In this document: positions 25,379 through 35,035 of the stretch, piece after piece
Position numbering within the stretch: the stretch's first letter is position 1
Layout of the letters: every line of letters begins with the position of its first letter
NCBI GenBank assembly: GCA_964473865.1
Contig: CAYYQN010000003.1
Span: 107,171-171,170 of the forward strand
Reading direction: 5' to 3'
Source: CAIMUX01 sp964473865
GTDB taxonomy: Bacteria > Eisenbacteria > RBG-16-71-46 > CAIMUX01
Length of the DNA: 64,000 nt
The notes under the pieces: model-generated
The model's database searches: none
The model's input: the letters and a program-made list of their open reading frames with translations, nothing else
What the model was told of the DNA's origin: nothing
Translations under genes and position numbers: made by a program

Positions 25379-26461
25379 TCACCTCGAGCGCCGTGCCTTC
25401 TTCCCGACAGTCCGCTTCGTCGCGACCGGCTTCCGCGCCGATCCCCGCGCCGTCGTCGAGACCCTGCTCCCGCGGGCCTTCCTTGAGCTCGCCTTCTTCG
25501 GGCCGACCTTCGTGGTGCCGGGTGATCTCATTGGCTGCGTTTTTCCGGCAGCCTTCTGCATTGGGGACACTCGGCGCCTCGGCGTGGATGCCTTGCCCGA
25601 GGCACGCGCCGGCGCAGCGGCGGCCGGCCGGGCCTTTGTCCAGTCGGCCAGGAAGAAGAAGTGGTGGGTGGGTCCGTGCCCGTGCCCGATGTCGAGTCCA
25701 TGGCGGAGCGCCCCGTCGAGGTACTTCTTGGCGCGACCCACCGCCTCCGCCACCGAGAGGCCGCGCGCCAGCCACGCGGCGATCGCGGCGGAGTACGTAC
25801 AACCGGTACCGTGCGTCGATCGGGTTTCGATCCGGGGCGAGGAGTACTCCCGCGTCGTTCCCTCGGTGAACAGGAAGTCGGTGGCGCGGGAGGGGTCGAG
25901 CCCCTTTCCCTCCAGGTGTCCGCCTTTCAAGAGCACCGCCTTCGGGCCCATCGCGAGCAGCTTGTGCCCGGCCGCGTCGATGTCCTCGCGGCTGGCCAGC
26001 CGGACGCCGCAGAGCAGCTCCGCCTCGTGCCGGTTCGGGGTGACGATCGTCGCCAGCGGCAGCAGCTCCTTGCGCACGCGACGCACTGCGTCCGGCTGCA
26101 GCAGCGGGTAGCCGCTCTTGCTGACCATCACCGGATCGACCACCAGCGGCGGGGACGCCGGACCCAGCGAGCGCCAGAACGCGGAGACGGTGGAGACGAT
26201 GCCCTTCGAGGAGAGCATGCCGGTCTTGACGGACGCCACGGCGAAGTCCTCGAACACCGCCTGCAGCTGCGCCAGGATGAGGTCTTCCGGCAAGTCGAAC
26301 GCTCTCGTCACGCGCTGGGTGTTCTGGGCCGTGACGGAGGTGAGCACCGACATCCCGAAGACGCCGTTTGCCTGGAAGGTCTTGAGATCGGCCTGGATGC
26401 CGGCGCCGCCGCCGGAATCGCTGCCGGCAACGGTCAGGCACTGTGGAATGGTGGAGGACAT
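25379..26461 (-). CDS. thiD: Hydroxymethylpyrimidine(-phosphate) kinase with basic C-terminal tail
   Basis: A 360-residue protein. Residues 1-265 are a normal ThiD: LTVAGSDSGGGAGIQADLKTFQANGVFGMSV, VKTGMLSS, VVDPVMVSKSGYPLL and THGTGCTYSAAIAAWLA with the catalytic Cys loop. It phosphorylates hydroxymethylpyrimidine twice for thiamine synthesis. Residues 275-360 form an unusual Lys/Arg/Ala/Ser-rich tail (such as KVGPKKASSRKARGSRV and KRTVGKKARRSR) resembling histone H1 or AlgP-type tails. Such a tail is not part of the enzyme family. The ATG at 26461 begins exactly at the family start. First gene of thiD-thiE-thiL. Confidence 0.93.
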   Translation of the reverse strand: MSSTIPQCLTVAGSDSGGGAGIQADLKTFQANGVFGMSVLTSVTAQNTQRVTRAFDLPEDLILAQLQAVFEDFAVASVKTGMLSSKGIVSTVSAFWRSLGPASPPLVVDPVMVSKSGYPLLQPDAVRRVRKELLPLATIVTPNRHEAELLCGVRLASREDIDAAGHKLLAMGPKAVLLKGGHLEGKGLDPSRATDFLFTEGTTREYSSPRIETRSTHGTGCTYSAAIAAWLARGLSVAEAVGRAKKYLDGALRHGLDIGHGHGPTHHFFFLADWTKARPAAAAPARASGKASTPRRRVSPMQKAAGKTQPMRSPGTTKVGPKKASSRKARGSRVSTTARGSARKPVATKRTVGKKARRSR

Positions 26462-26718
26462 GCCGGCGATCTCCCCATTGGGGCCTTGCGGGACCTCCCT
26501 CGATGCCGCCGCCCGCGGCCGGATGGAGGGCCCGGACCGAGGATAGTCCCAACCCGCGATCGCCGGGAAGCGGGGAGTTCCGCACCGAACCGGAGCGGCC
26601 AGGTTCAACGCGCTTCGGCCGCGCACCGGCCGCGCCGGTGGCCCCGACCGGCGCGCGATCACGCGAGGCGAAGCCGGTTTGCGCCGCGAATCATCGCCGG
26701 CTCAGCGTCAGCGCCCCG
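26462..26718. other. Leader region of the thi operon, no TPP riboswitch recognised
   Basis: About 257 bases between thiD and the end of the OPT gene. A possible -10 box TATCCT lies on the minus strand at 26545-26540 without a good -35. I searched for the conserved CUGAGA and the AUCUGGAUAAUGCCAGCG-type pyrophosphate-sensor core and did not find them. Confidence 0.45.
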
Positions 26719-28737
26719 CTAGATCCCGAGGATGCGGCGCACCATCTCCGGGCCGTTCTGCCAGAACGCGAGCACCACGCCCATGAGGCTCTCGCCGGCG
26801 ATGACTCCCGAGGCCACAGGGAAGGTGTAGTCCTCGGCCGCCTTGGGGTGCCTCTTCTCGAACCAGCCCCCGGCCAGGGCGCCGAGGAAGAAGAGGAGCC
26901 CGTAGTACCAGTGGAACGTCCAGGCCAGACCGAGGCCGGCGGGGGACGGGACCCACGGTAAGACCTTCGCGTAGGTCTTGTGCTTCGGGTGCGTCTCGGG
27001 CTTCTGGAGAAACCGGCTCAGCAGCGGAAGGATGATTCCGACGAGCCCGCCGATGATGATCAGGTTCACCTTCACCGGCTCGAGCGAGGCCAGGCCGCGG
27101 CTGAGCGCTTCCGCGACTGCCTTCCAGGTCTGGGCCGCGGGCGCCGGGAACTGGTCCCCGCCCAGCACCGAGGCGTTCGGCACCAGGATGTTGAAGCAGA
27201 CAACCGGAATCAGCGTGCCGACGAAGATGCCGGCGAATTGTGCGATGAACTGCTTTCGCGGGTGCGCGCCCAGCAGGTAGCCGCTCTTGAGGTCGGTGAG
27301 GAGGTCGGCTGAGGCCCCGGCGGCGGCGGCCGTGACGTTGGCGCTCATCAAATTGACGTTCATGTTGCCGGGACTGATCGCTCCGAACGTGAGCTGCGTG
27401 ATCTTGCCCATGGCGCCGACCGGCGTGGTGTCGGTCTCTCCGGTGACGCGGCAGGCGACCAGGGCGAGTGCGAAGGAGATGACCACCGCGATCAGCGTCT
27501 GCCAATAGGGCATGTGGAAGGTGAGGTGACCCAGGACGGCCAATCCGGCGAATCCGACCACCTGTCCCGCGAAGAACCAGGACGACGGGGTCTCGATCGC
27601 GTCCAGCGGATCGTTGGTCTTCGCCCGTCCGCCCATGAACATGTTGCCAATGCTGCTGAAGGCGCGCATCGCGCTCTTCCACTGCATGGCGAAGGCCAGC
27701 AATCCGGAGGTGACCATGCACGCGGTGCCGGCCCAGAGCGTCCAGCTGACGATCTGGCGGTAGCCGCCGGCGGCGGACACATAGGTCTGCAGGACTCCGG
27801 CGGAGTCGACGGTGCCGTGGCTCTGCAGCCAGGGCGCCATCACCATCCAGCAGAGGATGCTGCCGACGATCATGCTGACGCAGACGCGCATGCCGGTGAT
27901 GGCCCCGGCGGCGATGAACATCGGTTCCCACGAGAACATCACGGTGCGCCCGTTCCACGCCGGCCCGAGGACTCGCGTGTTGAAGCTTGTCACCCAGGTC
28001 CCGATCATGAGCGGTTCGAGCTTCGTGCTGATGAGGACGAGGCCCTCCGTCCAGAACTTGCTGATCAGTCCGAGGAGTCCGGCGATGCCCAGGGCGCGGG
28101 CCGACTGCATTCCCTTGCTGCCAGTGGAGTGCAGGGCGCGCAGCGTTTCGGCAGCGGCGATGCCGGAGGGGAAGCGGAGCTGCTCGGTATTGATCATCTG
28201 CCGCTTCATGGGGATGGCCATGGTCACTCCCAGGATCGCCAGGAAGAAGACCCAGCCCATCATCAGGGGCACCGGCATGGTCTGGTTGTTCAGGAGGATG
28301 AAGGCGGCGAACGCTGATACCAGCGTCCCGCCCGTGGAGTAGCCGGCCGAGCTGGCGGTCGACTGCATGCAGTTGTTCTCGAGGATCGTCATCGGAGTGC
28401 GGGCGAGCCTGACCTTGTGGAAGAACGTCCAGATGGCATAGGAGAGGATGCAGGCGGTAATCGCCACCCCGAATCCCCACCCGGCCTTCAGACCGATATA
28501 GAGGTTGGTCAGGGAGAGGACCCCTCCCAGGACCGATCCCATGATCACCGCCCGCCAGGTGAGCTGGCGCATCCGGTCGCCGCGGCCGGTGTACACCTGC
28601 TCGTACCACTGCCGCTCGATCTCCTCCGGGGTTCCCTTGAATCCCTCGACGCAGAGCTTGTCGAGCTCGTCGGGGTTGGCGTGGGGGCCGGCCGGGTGGC
28701 TGCTGCCCGTCGGGGATGTCGTGCGCGTCTTGCTCAT
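26719..28737 (-). CDS. OPT-family oligopeptide transporter
   Basis: A 672-residue membrane protein with about 15 hydrophobic segments. The N-terminal LTWRAVIMGSVLGGVLSLTN and YIGLKAGWGFGVAI motifs are typical of prokaryotic OPT transporters, as are ILENNCMQSTASSAGYSTGG and RFPSGIAAAETL. It probably imports short peptides or metal chelates with protons. The ATG at 28737 follows GGAAAGGA; a short open extension to 28791 is not family-like. The gene is divergent from the MFS exporter. Together with PepT and the D-aminopeptidase it fits peptide use. Confidence 0.93.
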   Translation of the reverse strand: MSKTRTTSPTGSSHPAGPHANPDELDKLCVEGFKGTPEEIERQWYEQVYTGRGDRMRQLTWRAVIMGSVLGGVLSLTNLYIGLKAGWGFGVAITACILSYAIWTFFHKVRLARTPMTILENNCMQSTASSAGYSTGGTLVSAFAAFILLNNQTMPVPLMMGWVFFLAILGVTMAIPMKRQMINTEQLRFPSGIAAAETLRALHSTGSKGMQSARALGIAGLLGLISKFWTEGLVLISTKLEPLMIGTWVTSFNTRVLGPAWNGRTVMFSWEPMFIAAGAITGMRVCVSMIVGSILCWMVMAPWLQSHGTVDSAGVLQTYVSAAGGYRQIVSWTLWAGTACMVTSGLLAFAMQWKSAMRAFSSIGNMFMGGRAKTNDPLDAIETPSSWFFAGQVVGFAGLAVLGHLTFHMPYWQTLIAVVISFALALVACRVTGETDTTPVGAMGKITQLTFGAISPGNMNVNLMSANVTAAAAGASADLLTDLKSGYLLGAHPRKQFIAQFAGIFVGTLIPVVCFNILVPNASVLGGDQFPAPAAQTWKAVAEALSRGLASLEPVKVNLIIIGGLVGIILPLLSRFLQKPETHPKHKTYAKVLPWVPSPAGLGLAWTFHWYYGLLFFLGALAGGWFEKRHPKAAEDYTFPVASGVIAGESLMGVVLAFWQNGPEMVRRILGI

Positions 28738-28879
28738 GCAGTCGTTCCTTTCCGGCCGCTCGGCCATGGGGACGGTCGCGATCCTACACAAGCCGTCTCA
28801 TCAGGCCAAGCGGGAGGTTTGGCTCCGCGAGCAGGCGTGCCGGCTGGACCCCGCATCCGGCAGGGCCCATACTCCCTTT

Positions 28880-30301
28880 GTGTCACACGACCGGTATGCA
28901 ACCGCGGGAAAGGCCGCGGAGGCGGAGGCGCTCGTCTCCACCTCGACCACGGAGGACGAAGGGGGATCGGCGCGGCGCGAGGTCGACCCCGCAAATGCGA
29001 CCGCCTCCGAGTCCGGTCCTGCCGAGCTTGTCCCGGGAGCGGATCCTGCCGCGACCGCCTCCCGCCCACCCTCCTTCTGGACCCGGTCCTTCTTCCTGGT
29101 GTGGCAGGGGCAGCTCGTTTCCTCGCTCGGCGACACCGTCTATCAGCTCGCTCTCGGCTTCTGGATTCTCAAGGTGACCGGATCGACCGCCCTGATGGGG
29201 ACCCTCATGGCCGCCTCGACGTTGCCGCGGATCCTGGTGGCGCCCTTCGCGGGGGTGGTGGCCGACCGGTCCGACCGCAAGTGGCTCATGGTGTGGATGG
29301 AACTGATCCGCGGGGTCTGCGTCACCCTGGTCGGAATCGCGGCATTTGGCGGATGGCTGCAGGTCTGGATGGTGTTCCTGGCCGGGATCATCATCGGTCT
29401 GGGCGGCGCATTCTTCGGCCCGGCCCTGGGTGCGTGCGTGCCCGATCTGGTTCCTTCCGCAAAACTGGTGCAGGCGAACTCGGCCATGCAGCTCGTCGGC
29501 ACCAGCTCCATGATCTTCGGCAGTGTGCTGGGCGGCTTCCTCTACCAGGCGATGGGCGTGGCCCGGCTGTTTCTCTTCAACGGGCTGAGCTATCTCTTCA
29601 GCTCGCTCATGCTGGTGTTCGCCCGGATCCCGCGGGTGGTCCGCACGGGAGCGCCGAGGCACTTCATCGCGGATCTGCGCGACGGATTCCACCTCTCCTG
29701 GAGGATGCGCGGCCTTCGCATCCTGGTCCTGGCCGGCGCGGCGCTCAACTTCTTCGCGGTCATCGGGCTGGTGCTGTTCCTGCCGTTGTTCGAACAGACC
29801 GCAGGCCTGGGACCCGCGCGGTATGGCGTGCTGATGGGTGCGGTTGGCGCCGGGTTCTTTGCCGGTTTCACCACGGCCGCCATCGTGCCGATTCCGCCCG
29901 CGCGCCGATTCCGCGTCTTCTACGCGTGCAGCATCGTGGTCTCTCTCTCCATGATCGCCATCCCTCTGGCGCCGTTCCCGATCATGCTGGCCCTCGCGGT
30001 GATGACCGGATTCGGCAACGCGATCATGAACGGCTTCATCCAGTCGCTGGTGCAGATGGCGGTGCCGGCCGACATGCGCGGAAAGGTGTTCGGCCTGCTG
30101 GCCTCGCTCTCGACGGGCCTCACTCCCCTGGCCATGGCGCTGGGCGGCGTGCTGGCCGAGTTTGTTCCCGTGCGCCTGTTGATACCGGCCTGCTTCGTGG
30201 TGGTCTTGCTGATCCTTCTGCCGCTGGCGCTCAGCGCCGACTTCCGGCGGTTCTTCAGCCAGGAACCCGAAGCTTTGCCCGGTCCGGCCCCCCGCCCGTG
30301 A
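28880..30301 (+). CDS. MFS exporter (MFS_3 / macrolide-enterobactin efflux type)
   Basis: About 473 residues with twelve likely membrane segments after an acidic N-terminal region (about residues 1-65). Typical features: FFLVWQGQLVSSLGDTVYQLALGFWIL, the loop motif GVVADRSDRKWLMVWMELIRG and a C-terminal AVPADMRGKVFGLLASLSTGL. These match the MFS_3 group of drug or siderophore exporters. The start is uncertain: the frame is open from 28505 over the divergent OPT gene; the GTG at 28880 is the first candidate clear of the divergent promoter region, but it has no clear ribosome-binding site. The 3' end overlaps the convergent GlmL-like gene by 47 bases. Confidence 0.83.
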   Translation: MSHDRYATAGKAAEAEALVSTSTTEDEGGSARREVDPANATASESGPAELVPGADPAATASRPPSFWTRSFFLVWQGQLVSSLGDTVYQLALGFWILKVTGSTALMGTLMAASTLPRILVAPFAGVVADRSDRKWLMVWMELIRGVCVTLVGIAAFGGWLQVWMVFLAGIIIGLGGAFFGPALGACVPDLVPSAKLVQANSAMQLVGTSSMIFGSVLGGFLYQAMGVARLFLFNGLSYLFSSLMLVFARIPRVVRTGAPRHFIADLRDGFHLSWRMRGLRILVLAGAALNFFAVIGLVLFLPLFEQTAGLGPARYGVLMGAVGAGFFAGFTTAAIVPIPPARRFRVFYACSIVVSLSMIAIPLAPFPIMLALAVMTGFGNAIMNGFIQSLVQMAVPADMRGKVFGLLASLSTGLTPLAMALGGVLAEFVPVRLLIPACFVVVLLILLPLALSADFRRFFSQEPEALPGPAPRP

Positions 30302-33074
30302 AAGACCCGCCGTCACGGGTCGCCGGGCACAGGATGATGCGCGGCCTGCGCAGGCCGACGCGGATCTCGGTGGTGCCATCGAGCAGGGTCCAGCCTCCGG
30401 AGTGGGCCGCGAGGAGGGCGCGCATCCCGGGGGACAGCGCACCCGCGCCGAATCCTTCGACGAGCACCAACGGAAACGGCGGGGACCAGTCCAGAAACTC
30501 GGAGAGTCCGGCGCCGGCGGCGATCGCTCCGGCGGCCCCTTGTCCGGCCCAGCCCTCGAGCAGCGCCCGCGTGACCTGTCCATCGTGAACCACGATTGTG
30601 CCCGCCGCGGCGCCGTTTGTTCCCCGGGCTGCCCCGGCCGATGAACTCCCCGCCGCCGGCGAATCGCCGAACACGAGCGGCCCCGCGGTCTCCTGTCCGG
30701 TGCCCCAGACCCCCGACAGCTCGAGGCCCGGGCCTTCGATGACCGCTCCGCGCGGAGTGCGCTCCACGACCGATCCCGGCAGCCAGGCGTTGACCTGCAG
30801 CTCCTCCAGAAGCGGTTGAATCCGAACCGTGCCGCGGTCGAGATCGATCGACTCGATGCGCCCGCGACCCGGTGAGGAGACGACCCGAGGCGCGCCGTGT
30901 CCGGTCTGGGCGGCGAGCCACTGCCCCTTCTCCACTTCCTGCCCGACCTGGCACCGGAGGTAGGGAAGAAGCCGCTTCGCCGGAAGGTCGAGCTCTCGAG
31001 CGAGATCGACGAGCCAGACCTCTCGGGCAAACTCGGGGCGCTCCCGCACGACCACGGTGCCGTCGGGCAGGATCCGCTCGATTGTCCCGGTGACCGTCGA
31101 ATGGAATTCCTTTGTGGAGAACGGGCCGGTCTTGCGGCGGGCCAGCAGCGTGCCGGCCTCGACCAGGTCGCCCTGCCGCTTCAGGAGAAAGGACGCCGTC
31201 TCTTCCGGGGCGCACTGCAGGGTGGCGGCGGGCTTGAGGAAGAACGGCCGGGGAAAGAGCCGGGTGCAGCGCGCCACGACGGTGCCGCTTTGTACGATCT
31301 GGCCCTCGCCCACCCGCACGTCACCCGGGATGTTCAACTCGCGACGGATGCGGATCATTGTGAACCGAAGCTCCGCGGGGGCTCGACCGAATCGCGAATC
31401 ACTCTCCGCATCCCCCGCAGTGTCGACCGCGATCACGCCCGGTCCGGGGTCGGAGAGATCGGCGGCGCCGAGCTGGGAGCGGGGGGCCTCCCGTGACCCG
31501 CCACCGTGATCCCGCCCACGGCCGGCGGCCGGCGTCGGCCCGGCGGAGCTCGCCCCGCCGGAAGTCGAGCTGGCTTTTCGACCCTCTCTCGCGGTGCCCA
31601 GCCGTTCCAGGGCGACACTCTGGTATAGCTCCAGGGCGAGGTCGGGCCGGACCTCGGCCAGGGCGCCCAGGTGCGGGATCACAAACCCTCGGTCCACGGC
31701 CAGCTCAATTCGCCCCTCCGGCTGAAGCCCGTCGACCAAGATCCGGGCCGCGACTCCCGGCTCTGCGTGCGAGAGGATACCCCCGCTTCCGATGACCATG
31801 GCGTACCCGCGCAACGATTCGGGCTTGAGCGGAGGGCGGCTTGCCGCCGCCGAGCCTGAAGCGTTGGTCTTTGCGCCGCCGTCCATCACGGACCGGATCT
31901 GAAGCTCATCGGAGCTGCGGTCGAGGGAGGTGCCGCGCAGGACGCGGAGGTGATCGCGGACCGCCTCGCGGATCGCCAGTGCGGCAACCGCGCGCTCCAC
32001 CCGGGCGTCGGCGTCGCCGGCGGGAAGGCGGGTCGGGTGCAGCAGCTTGCCGCCGACACGGTCCACCACCTCGCGCGTTTCGATCGGCGGATCGAGCAGG
32101 GCGCACACCGCCTCCACGCCGACCCGGCGCAGGACGTGCAGGATCGAGTAGCTCATTCCGAGGTTGGCGCTCACGGTGCGCTGCACCACGCCGTGCTCGG
32201 CGGTGAAGACATCGGTCGTGGCGCCCCCGATGTCGATGGCCAGGATGCGTTGCCTCTGCGTGCGCGAGGCGAGCGCCAGCATCGATCCGAACGCGGAGGG
32301 GGTCGGCAGTACGGGGGCGGCCACCCAGTCGAGGAGCGTGGGATATCCGGGAGCCTGCGACATCACATGTTCCATGAACGTGTGATGGATGGCATCGTGC
32401 GCGGGGCCCAGCCTCTCGCGGTCCGGTCCCGGCCGGAGATTGTCCACGACCGTGACCGCGAAGTTCTTGGAGAGCGTGTCCATCACGAACGGCGCGGCCT
32501 GCGCGTTCCCGGCGTAGATGACCGGGAGTCTGGCCGCGGCGTTCAGCTTGGGGCGCAGCGCCGCCTCGTTCAGCAGTTCCGCCAGGAAGACCGGTCCGGA
32601 GAAGTTGTCGCCGTCGAACCCTCCGGCGAGGAGCACGATATCCGGCCGCAGCGCTTCCAGGGCCTGGACCTTGCCGTAAGGGGTGCGGCCGTCGTCCATG
32701 GCCAGGACGTCCAACACGATCGCGCCGGCACCCAGCGCCACTCGCTCGGCGCTGCGCGAAGTGATCGAGGCGACCAGTCCGGTGACGACCATGGCGAGCC
32801 CGCCGCCCGCGCTGGAGGTCGAGAGGTATGGAATCGCGGGCCGGCCGTCCGACCAGAGCGTGCAGCCGGTCTGCGGTTCCAGCGCTTCGAGTGCCCGCTG
32901 TACCCCGACCGTCACGTCTGCGTGGGGATGCTCCACGGTCGTGGGCGACTCGGCATGGTAGATGCGCCAGGCCTCCCGTTCGCGCAGGAAGAACCGCGCT
33001 TTGGTCGTGGTGCTGCCGACGTCCGTGACACAGAAACACCGGGGGTCGGCAGGCAGTCCCGGATGGACGGACAT
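30255..33074 (-). CDS. GlmL/MutL-like ASKHA ATPase with long C-terminal extension
   Basis: A 939-residue protein. The first 500 residues match the glutamate mutase L (MutL/GlmL) family: FCVTDVGSTTTKARFFL (phosphate 1 loop), LAGGFDGDNF, YAGNAQAA and AIDIGGATTDVFTAEHGV (phosphate 2). These ASKHA-fold proteins accompany B12-dependent mutases as putative reactivases. After a low-complexity linker (about 500-560) comes a 370-residue extension with barrel-sandwich-like repeats (IPGDVRVGEGQIVQSGTVVA, GDLVEAGTLLARRK, VGQEVEKGQWLA), suggesting lipoyl/RnfC-like hybrid folds. No glutamate mutase subunit is nearby. The ATG at 33074 follows GGAGGAG. Confidence 0.83.
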   Translation of the reverse strand: MSVHPGLPADPRCFCVTDVGSTTTKARFFLREREAWRIYHAESPTTVEHPHADVTVGVQRALEALEPQTGCTLWSDGRPAIPYLSTSSAGGGLAMVVTGLVASITSRSAERVALGAGAIVLDVLAMDDGRTPYGKVQALEALRPDIVLLAGGFDGDNFSGPVFLAELLNEAALRPKLNAAARLPVIYAGNAQAAPFVMDTLSKNFAVTVVDNLRPGPDRERLGPAHDAIHHTFMEHVMSQAPGYPTLLDWVAAPVLPTPSAFGSMLALASRTQRQRILAIDIGGATTDVFTAEHGVVQRTVSANLGMSYSILHVLRRVGVEAVCALLDPPIETREVVDRVGGKLLHPTRLPAGDADARVERAVAALAIREAVRDHLRVLRGTSLDRSSDELQIRSVMDGGAKTNASGSAAASRPPLKPESLRGYAMVIGSGGILSHAEPGVAARILVDGLQPEGRIELAVDRGFVIPHLGALAEVRPDLALELYQSVALERLGTAREGRKASSTSGGASSAGPTPAAGRGRDHGGGSREAPRSQLGAADLSDPGPGVIAVDTAGDAESDSRFGRAPAELRFTMIRIRRELNIPGDVRVGEGQIVQSGTVVARCTRLFPRPFFLKPAATLQCAPEETASFLLKRQGDLVEAGTLLARRKTGPFSTKEFHSTVTGTIERILPDGTVVVRERPEFAREVWLVDLARELDLPAKRLLPYLRCQVGQEVEKGQWLAAQTGHGAPRVVSSPGRGRIESIDLDRGTVRIQPLLEELQVNAWLPGSVVERTPRGAVIEGPGLELSGVWGTGQETAGPLVFGDSPAAGSSSAGAARGTNGAAAGTIVVHDGQVTRALLEGWAGQGAAGAIAAGAGLSEFLDWSPPFPLVLVEGFGAGALSPGMRALLAAHSGGWTLLDGTTEIRVGLRRPRIILCPATRDGGSFTGGGPDRAKLRVPG

Positions 33075-33340
33075 GGCGGCTGTCTCCTCCGAGCTCTCGT
33101 AGTCGCGCAGGCCTCGCGGCCGGGCGGACCCGGCCGCGCGCTCGCGTGGTCCTCAGGGAGTGTACGGGGGCCGTGGGGCATCGTCCACGCGGATCCCATG
33201 GGTTGACGATGCTCTGGGGCGCATCTACGGTGAGACACGAGGTTTGCCGTGTTGCCCGCAGCGGGTGCGTGGGCCGGCCGATCGACCGGCCATGGAATTC
33301 GCGGGCGGAAGCTGCATCGATCGGGTTCCCCGGAGGGAGC
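33075..33340. other. Divergent intergenic region
   Basis: This 266-base gap separates the GlmL-like gene from the lipoprotein gene. It must hold both promoters, but no convincing -35/-10 pair or repeat was identified, and the overlapping ORFs have no protein-like composition. Confidence 0.4.
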
Positions 33341-34093
33341 ATGAGGCTTCGATTGCGATTGCGTCCGTTGGCCCTTTTGCTTCCGGTTGCACTTCTGACC
33401 CAGTCCTCGTGCTGCACTCTCGCCGGGATGGGAATCGGATCGTTGATCGACGGGAAAGACCCGGGGCCGCATTCCGAAGCGCTGCGGCGGGCATCGCATC
33501 TGTATGCGGGATTGGCTGTGGAGGTGACGACCCGGGATGGCCGAACGGTTGCGGGCCGGCGCGAGGGCAACCACCGGCTCACTGAATCGGAATTGCGTGC
33601 GCTCTACCGGGATCTCGCCGCTCGCTCGGTGGGCGCGCCCCGGCTGCCGCTGCCCGGCGACACGATCCTCGTGTCCACGGGAGGCCGGAACGATTGGGTG
33701 CGATTCGAGAGGTTGACCAGCCGGAAGCCGCAGTCCGGGACGGTCCTCCTGGACTCAGCCACGGTTGGTGCGGTCGTCCTCGACTTGCCGGTGACAACCG
33801 TGCCCCGGACGATTCCGTGGTCGTCGCTCGAGTGGATTCAGTGGAATGATGGCACCCGGCTGGAGGATCCACGTCTCCTGCGGCCGGTGCTGGCCCGGAT
33901 CCCGGCGGATCCCAGGATCCTCACCGTTCGCACGGAATCCGGAGTCCGCGAGGAGTTCCGCTCCTGGGAAGTCGAGCGCATCGACACGTTCCCCGCTAAC
34001 TTCGCGACGACCATCGGTGTATTTGCCGGCCTGGGGTTCGACGTCTACATCTTGTACCGGATCGGTCAAGGGTTTGTGATGCCGCTTAACTGA
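33341..34093 (+). CDS. Lipoprotein of unknown function
   Basis: A 250-residue exported protein. The signal sequence MRLRLRLRPLALLLPVALLT ends near QSSCCTLAG, a plausible lipobox with Cys24 or Cys25. The mature part is mostly beta strand with phrases such as VEVTTRDGRTVAGRREGN and GDTILVSTGGRNDWVRFERL, which resemble the SH3/Sm-like barrels used to regulate cofactors, but no family is recognised. A hydrophobic stretch (FATTIGVFAGLGFDVYILY) near the C-terminus may be a membrane segment. The ATG at 33341 follows CGGAGGGAGC. The 3' end overlaps the convergent EamA gene by 28 bases. Confidence 0.75.
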   Translation: MRLRLRLRPLALLLPVALLTQSSCCTLAGMGIGSLIDGKDPGPHSEALRRASHLYAGLAVEVTTRDGRTVAGRREGNHRLTESELRALYRDLAARSVGAPRLPLPGDTILVSTGGRNDWVRFERLTSRKPQSGTVLLDSATVGAVVLDLPVTTVPRTIPWSSLEWIQWNDGTRLEDPRLLRPVLARIPADPRILTVRTESGVREEFRSWEVERIDTFPANFATTIGVFAGLGFDVYILYRIGQGFVMPLN

Positions 34094-34980
34094 CGCAGAA
34101 ACAGCGTCGCCACTCCCGCCACCGCAATCAACGCGCCGAACACCGCCCGGGGCGTGACGCGCTCCTTCTGTACAAACACGACCAGCGGAAGCACCAGAAC
34201 CGGCACCGCCGACATGAGCGTTGCGGCGATCCCGGCCTGCGTATGCTGAACCGCGACCAGCGAGAGCCAGATGCCGACACCCGGACCGAGGATGGTGGCT
34301 GCCACCGTGGCCACGATCACGCGCCGGTCTCGCCCCAGGTCGACGCACTCCACGGCTCGGCGGGTCACCATCGCCAACGCGAAGGCGGCGACGGTGGCGG
34401 AGACCATGCGGACCGCGGCCGCCGGGAGCGGGGTGATTCCGCCGCTCATCCCGATCTTGGACAGGACGAGCGCCACCGCCTGCCCGGTCGCCGCAAGCAC
34501 GCCGCAGACGGCGCCGCGGATCCGATGGCCTCGCGGGGTCCCGGTGGACGACCGTTCCAGCACCACCCAGGCGACCCCCGCTACCGTGAGCATCATTCCG
34601 AGCAGTTCGCGCCAGCCGGGGTGCTCGCGAAGCAGGGCGGCGCCCAGCAGCACGGTGAGCGGCGGCGTCAGGGTATTGAAGAGGGTGCTCAGGCGGGGCC
34701 CGAGCAGGTGCAGCGACTGGAAGTAGGCCCAATCACCCAGGGTGAGTCCGATCCAGCCGGAGACGGAGAGGATGACGAGGTCGCGCGGACGCGCTGCCAC
34801 GATCCACCCGGTCCCGTACAGCAGCAGCGACACGCCGCCGAGCAGGATCGCCGCGAGAGTGACCCGGATGAGGTTCATCCGGAAGGCGCCAAGATGCCGG
34901 ACGGCGAACCCGAACAGGATCGAGGTGCAGGCCCAGCAGGCCGCGGTCAGAAGCGCGGCGGTCTCGCCGAGATAGGGCAC
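34066..34980 (-). CDS. EamA-family (DMT) transporter
   Basis: A 304-residue membrane protein with ten predicted segments in two EamA repeats of five: ETAALLTAACWACTSILF and GWIGLTLGDWAYFQSLHLLG in the first half; GAVCGVLAATGQAVALVLSK and LVAVQHTQAGIAATLMSAVPVLVLP in the second. Members export amino acids or other metabolites. The GTG at 34980 begins right at the first segment; only a weak GGGAGC precedes it. Confidence 0.88.
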   Translation of the reverse strand: MPYLGETAALLTAACWACTSILFGFAVRHLGAFRMNLIRVTLAAILLGGVSLLLYGTGWIVAARPRDLVILSVSGWIGLTLGDWAYFQSLHLLGPRLSTLFNTLTPPLTVLLGAALLREHPGWRELLGMMLTVAGVAWVVLERSSTGTPRGHRIRGAVCGVLAATGQAVALVLSKIGMSGGITPLPAAAVRMVSATVAAFALAMVTRRAVECVDLGRDRRVIVATVAATILGPGVGIWLSLVAVQHTQAGIAATLMSAVPVLVLPLVVFVQKERVTPRAVFGALIAVAGVATLFLRQLSGITNP

Positions 34981-35035
34981 CTAACGGGGCGCTCCCGCGC
35001 GCCGCGAGGGCGCACCGCGCCAACCAGCAAGGGCG

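Noticed and set aside
26462..26718. TPP riboswitch upstream of thiD
   Set aside because: The thi operon made this likely, but neither the CUGAGA element nor the pyrophosphate-sensor core is present; only isolated GCTGAG and GAACCTGG fragments occur, in the wrong arrangement.
31906..33582. Long minus-strand ORF in a second frame of the GlmL-like gene
   Set aside because: Arg/Pro/Gly-rich shadow with no recognisable domain, whereas the overlapping frame has clear ASKHA motifs.
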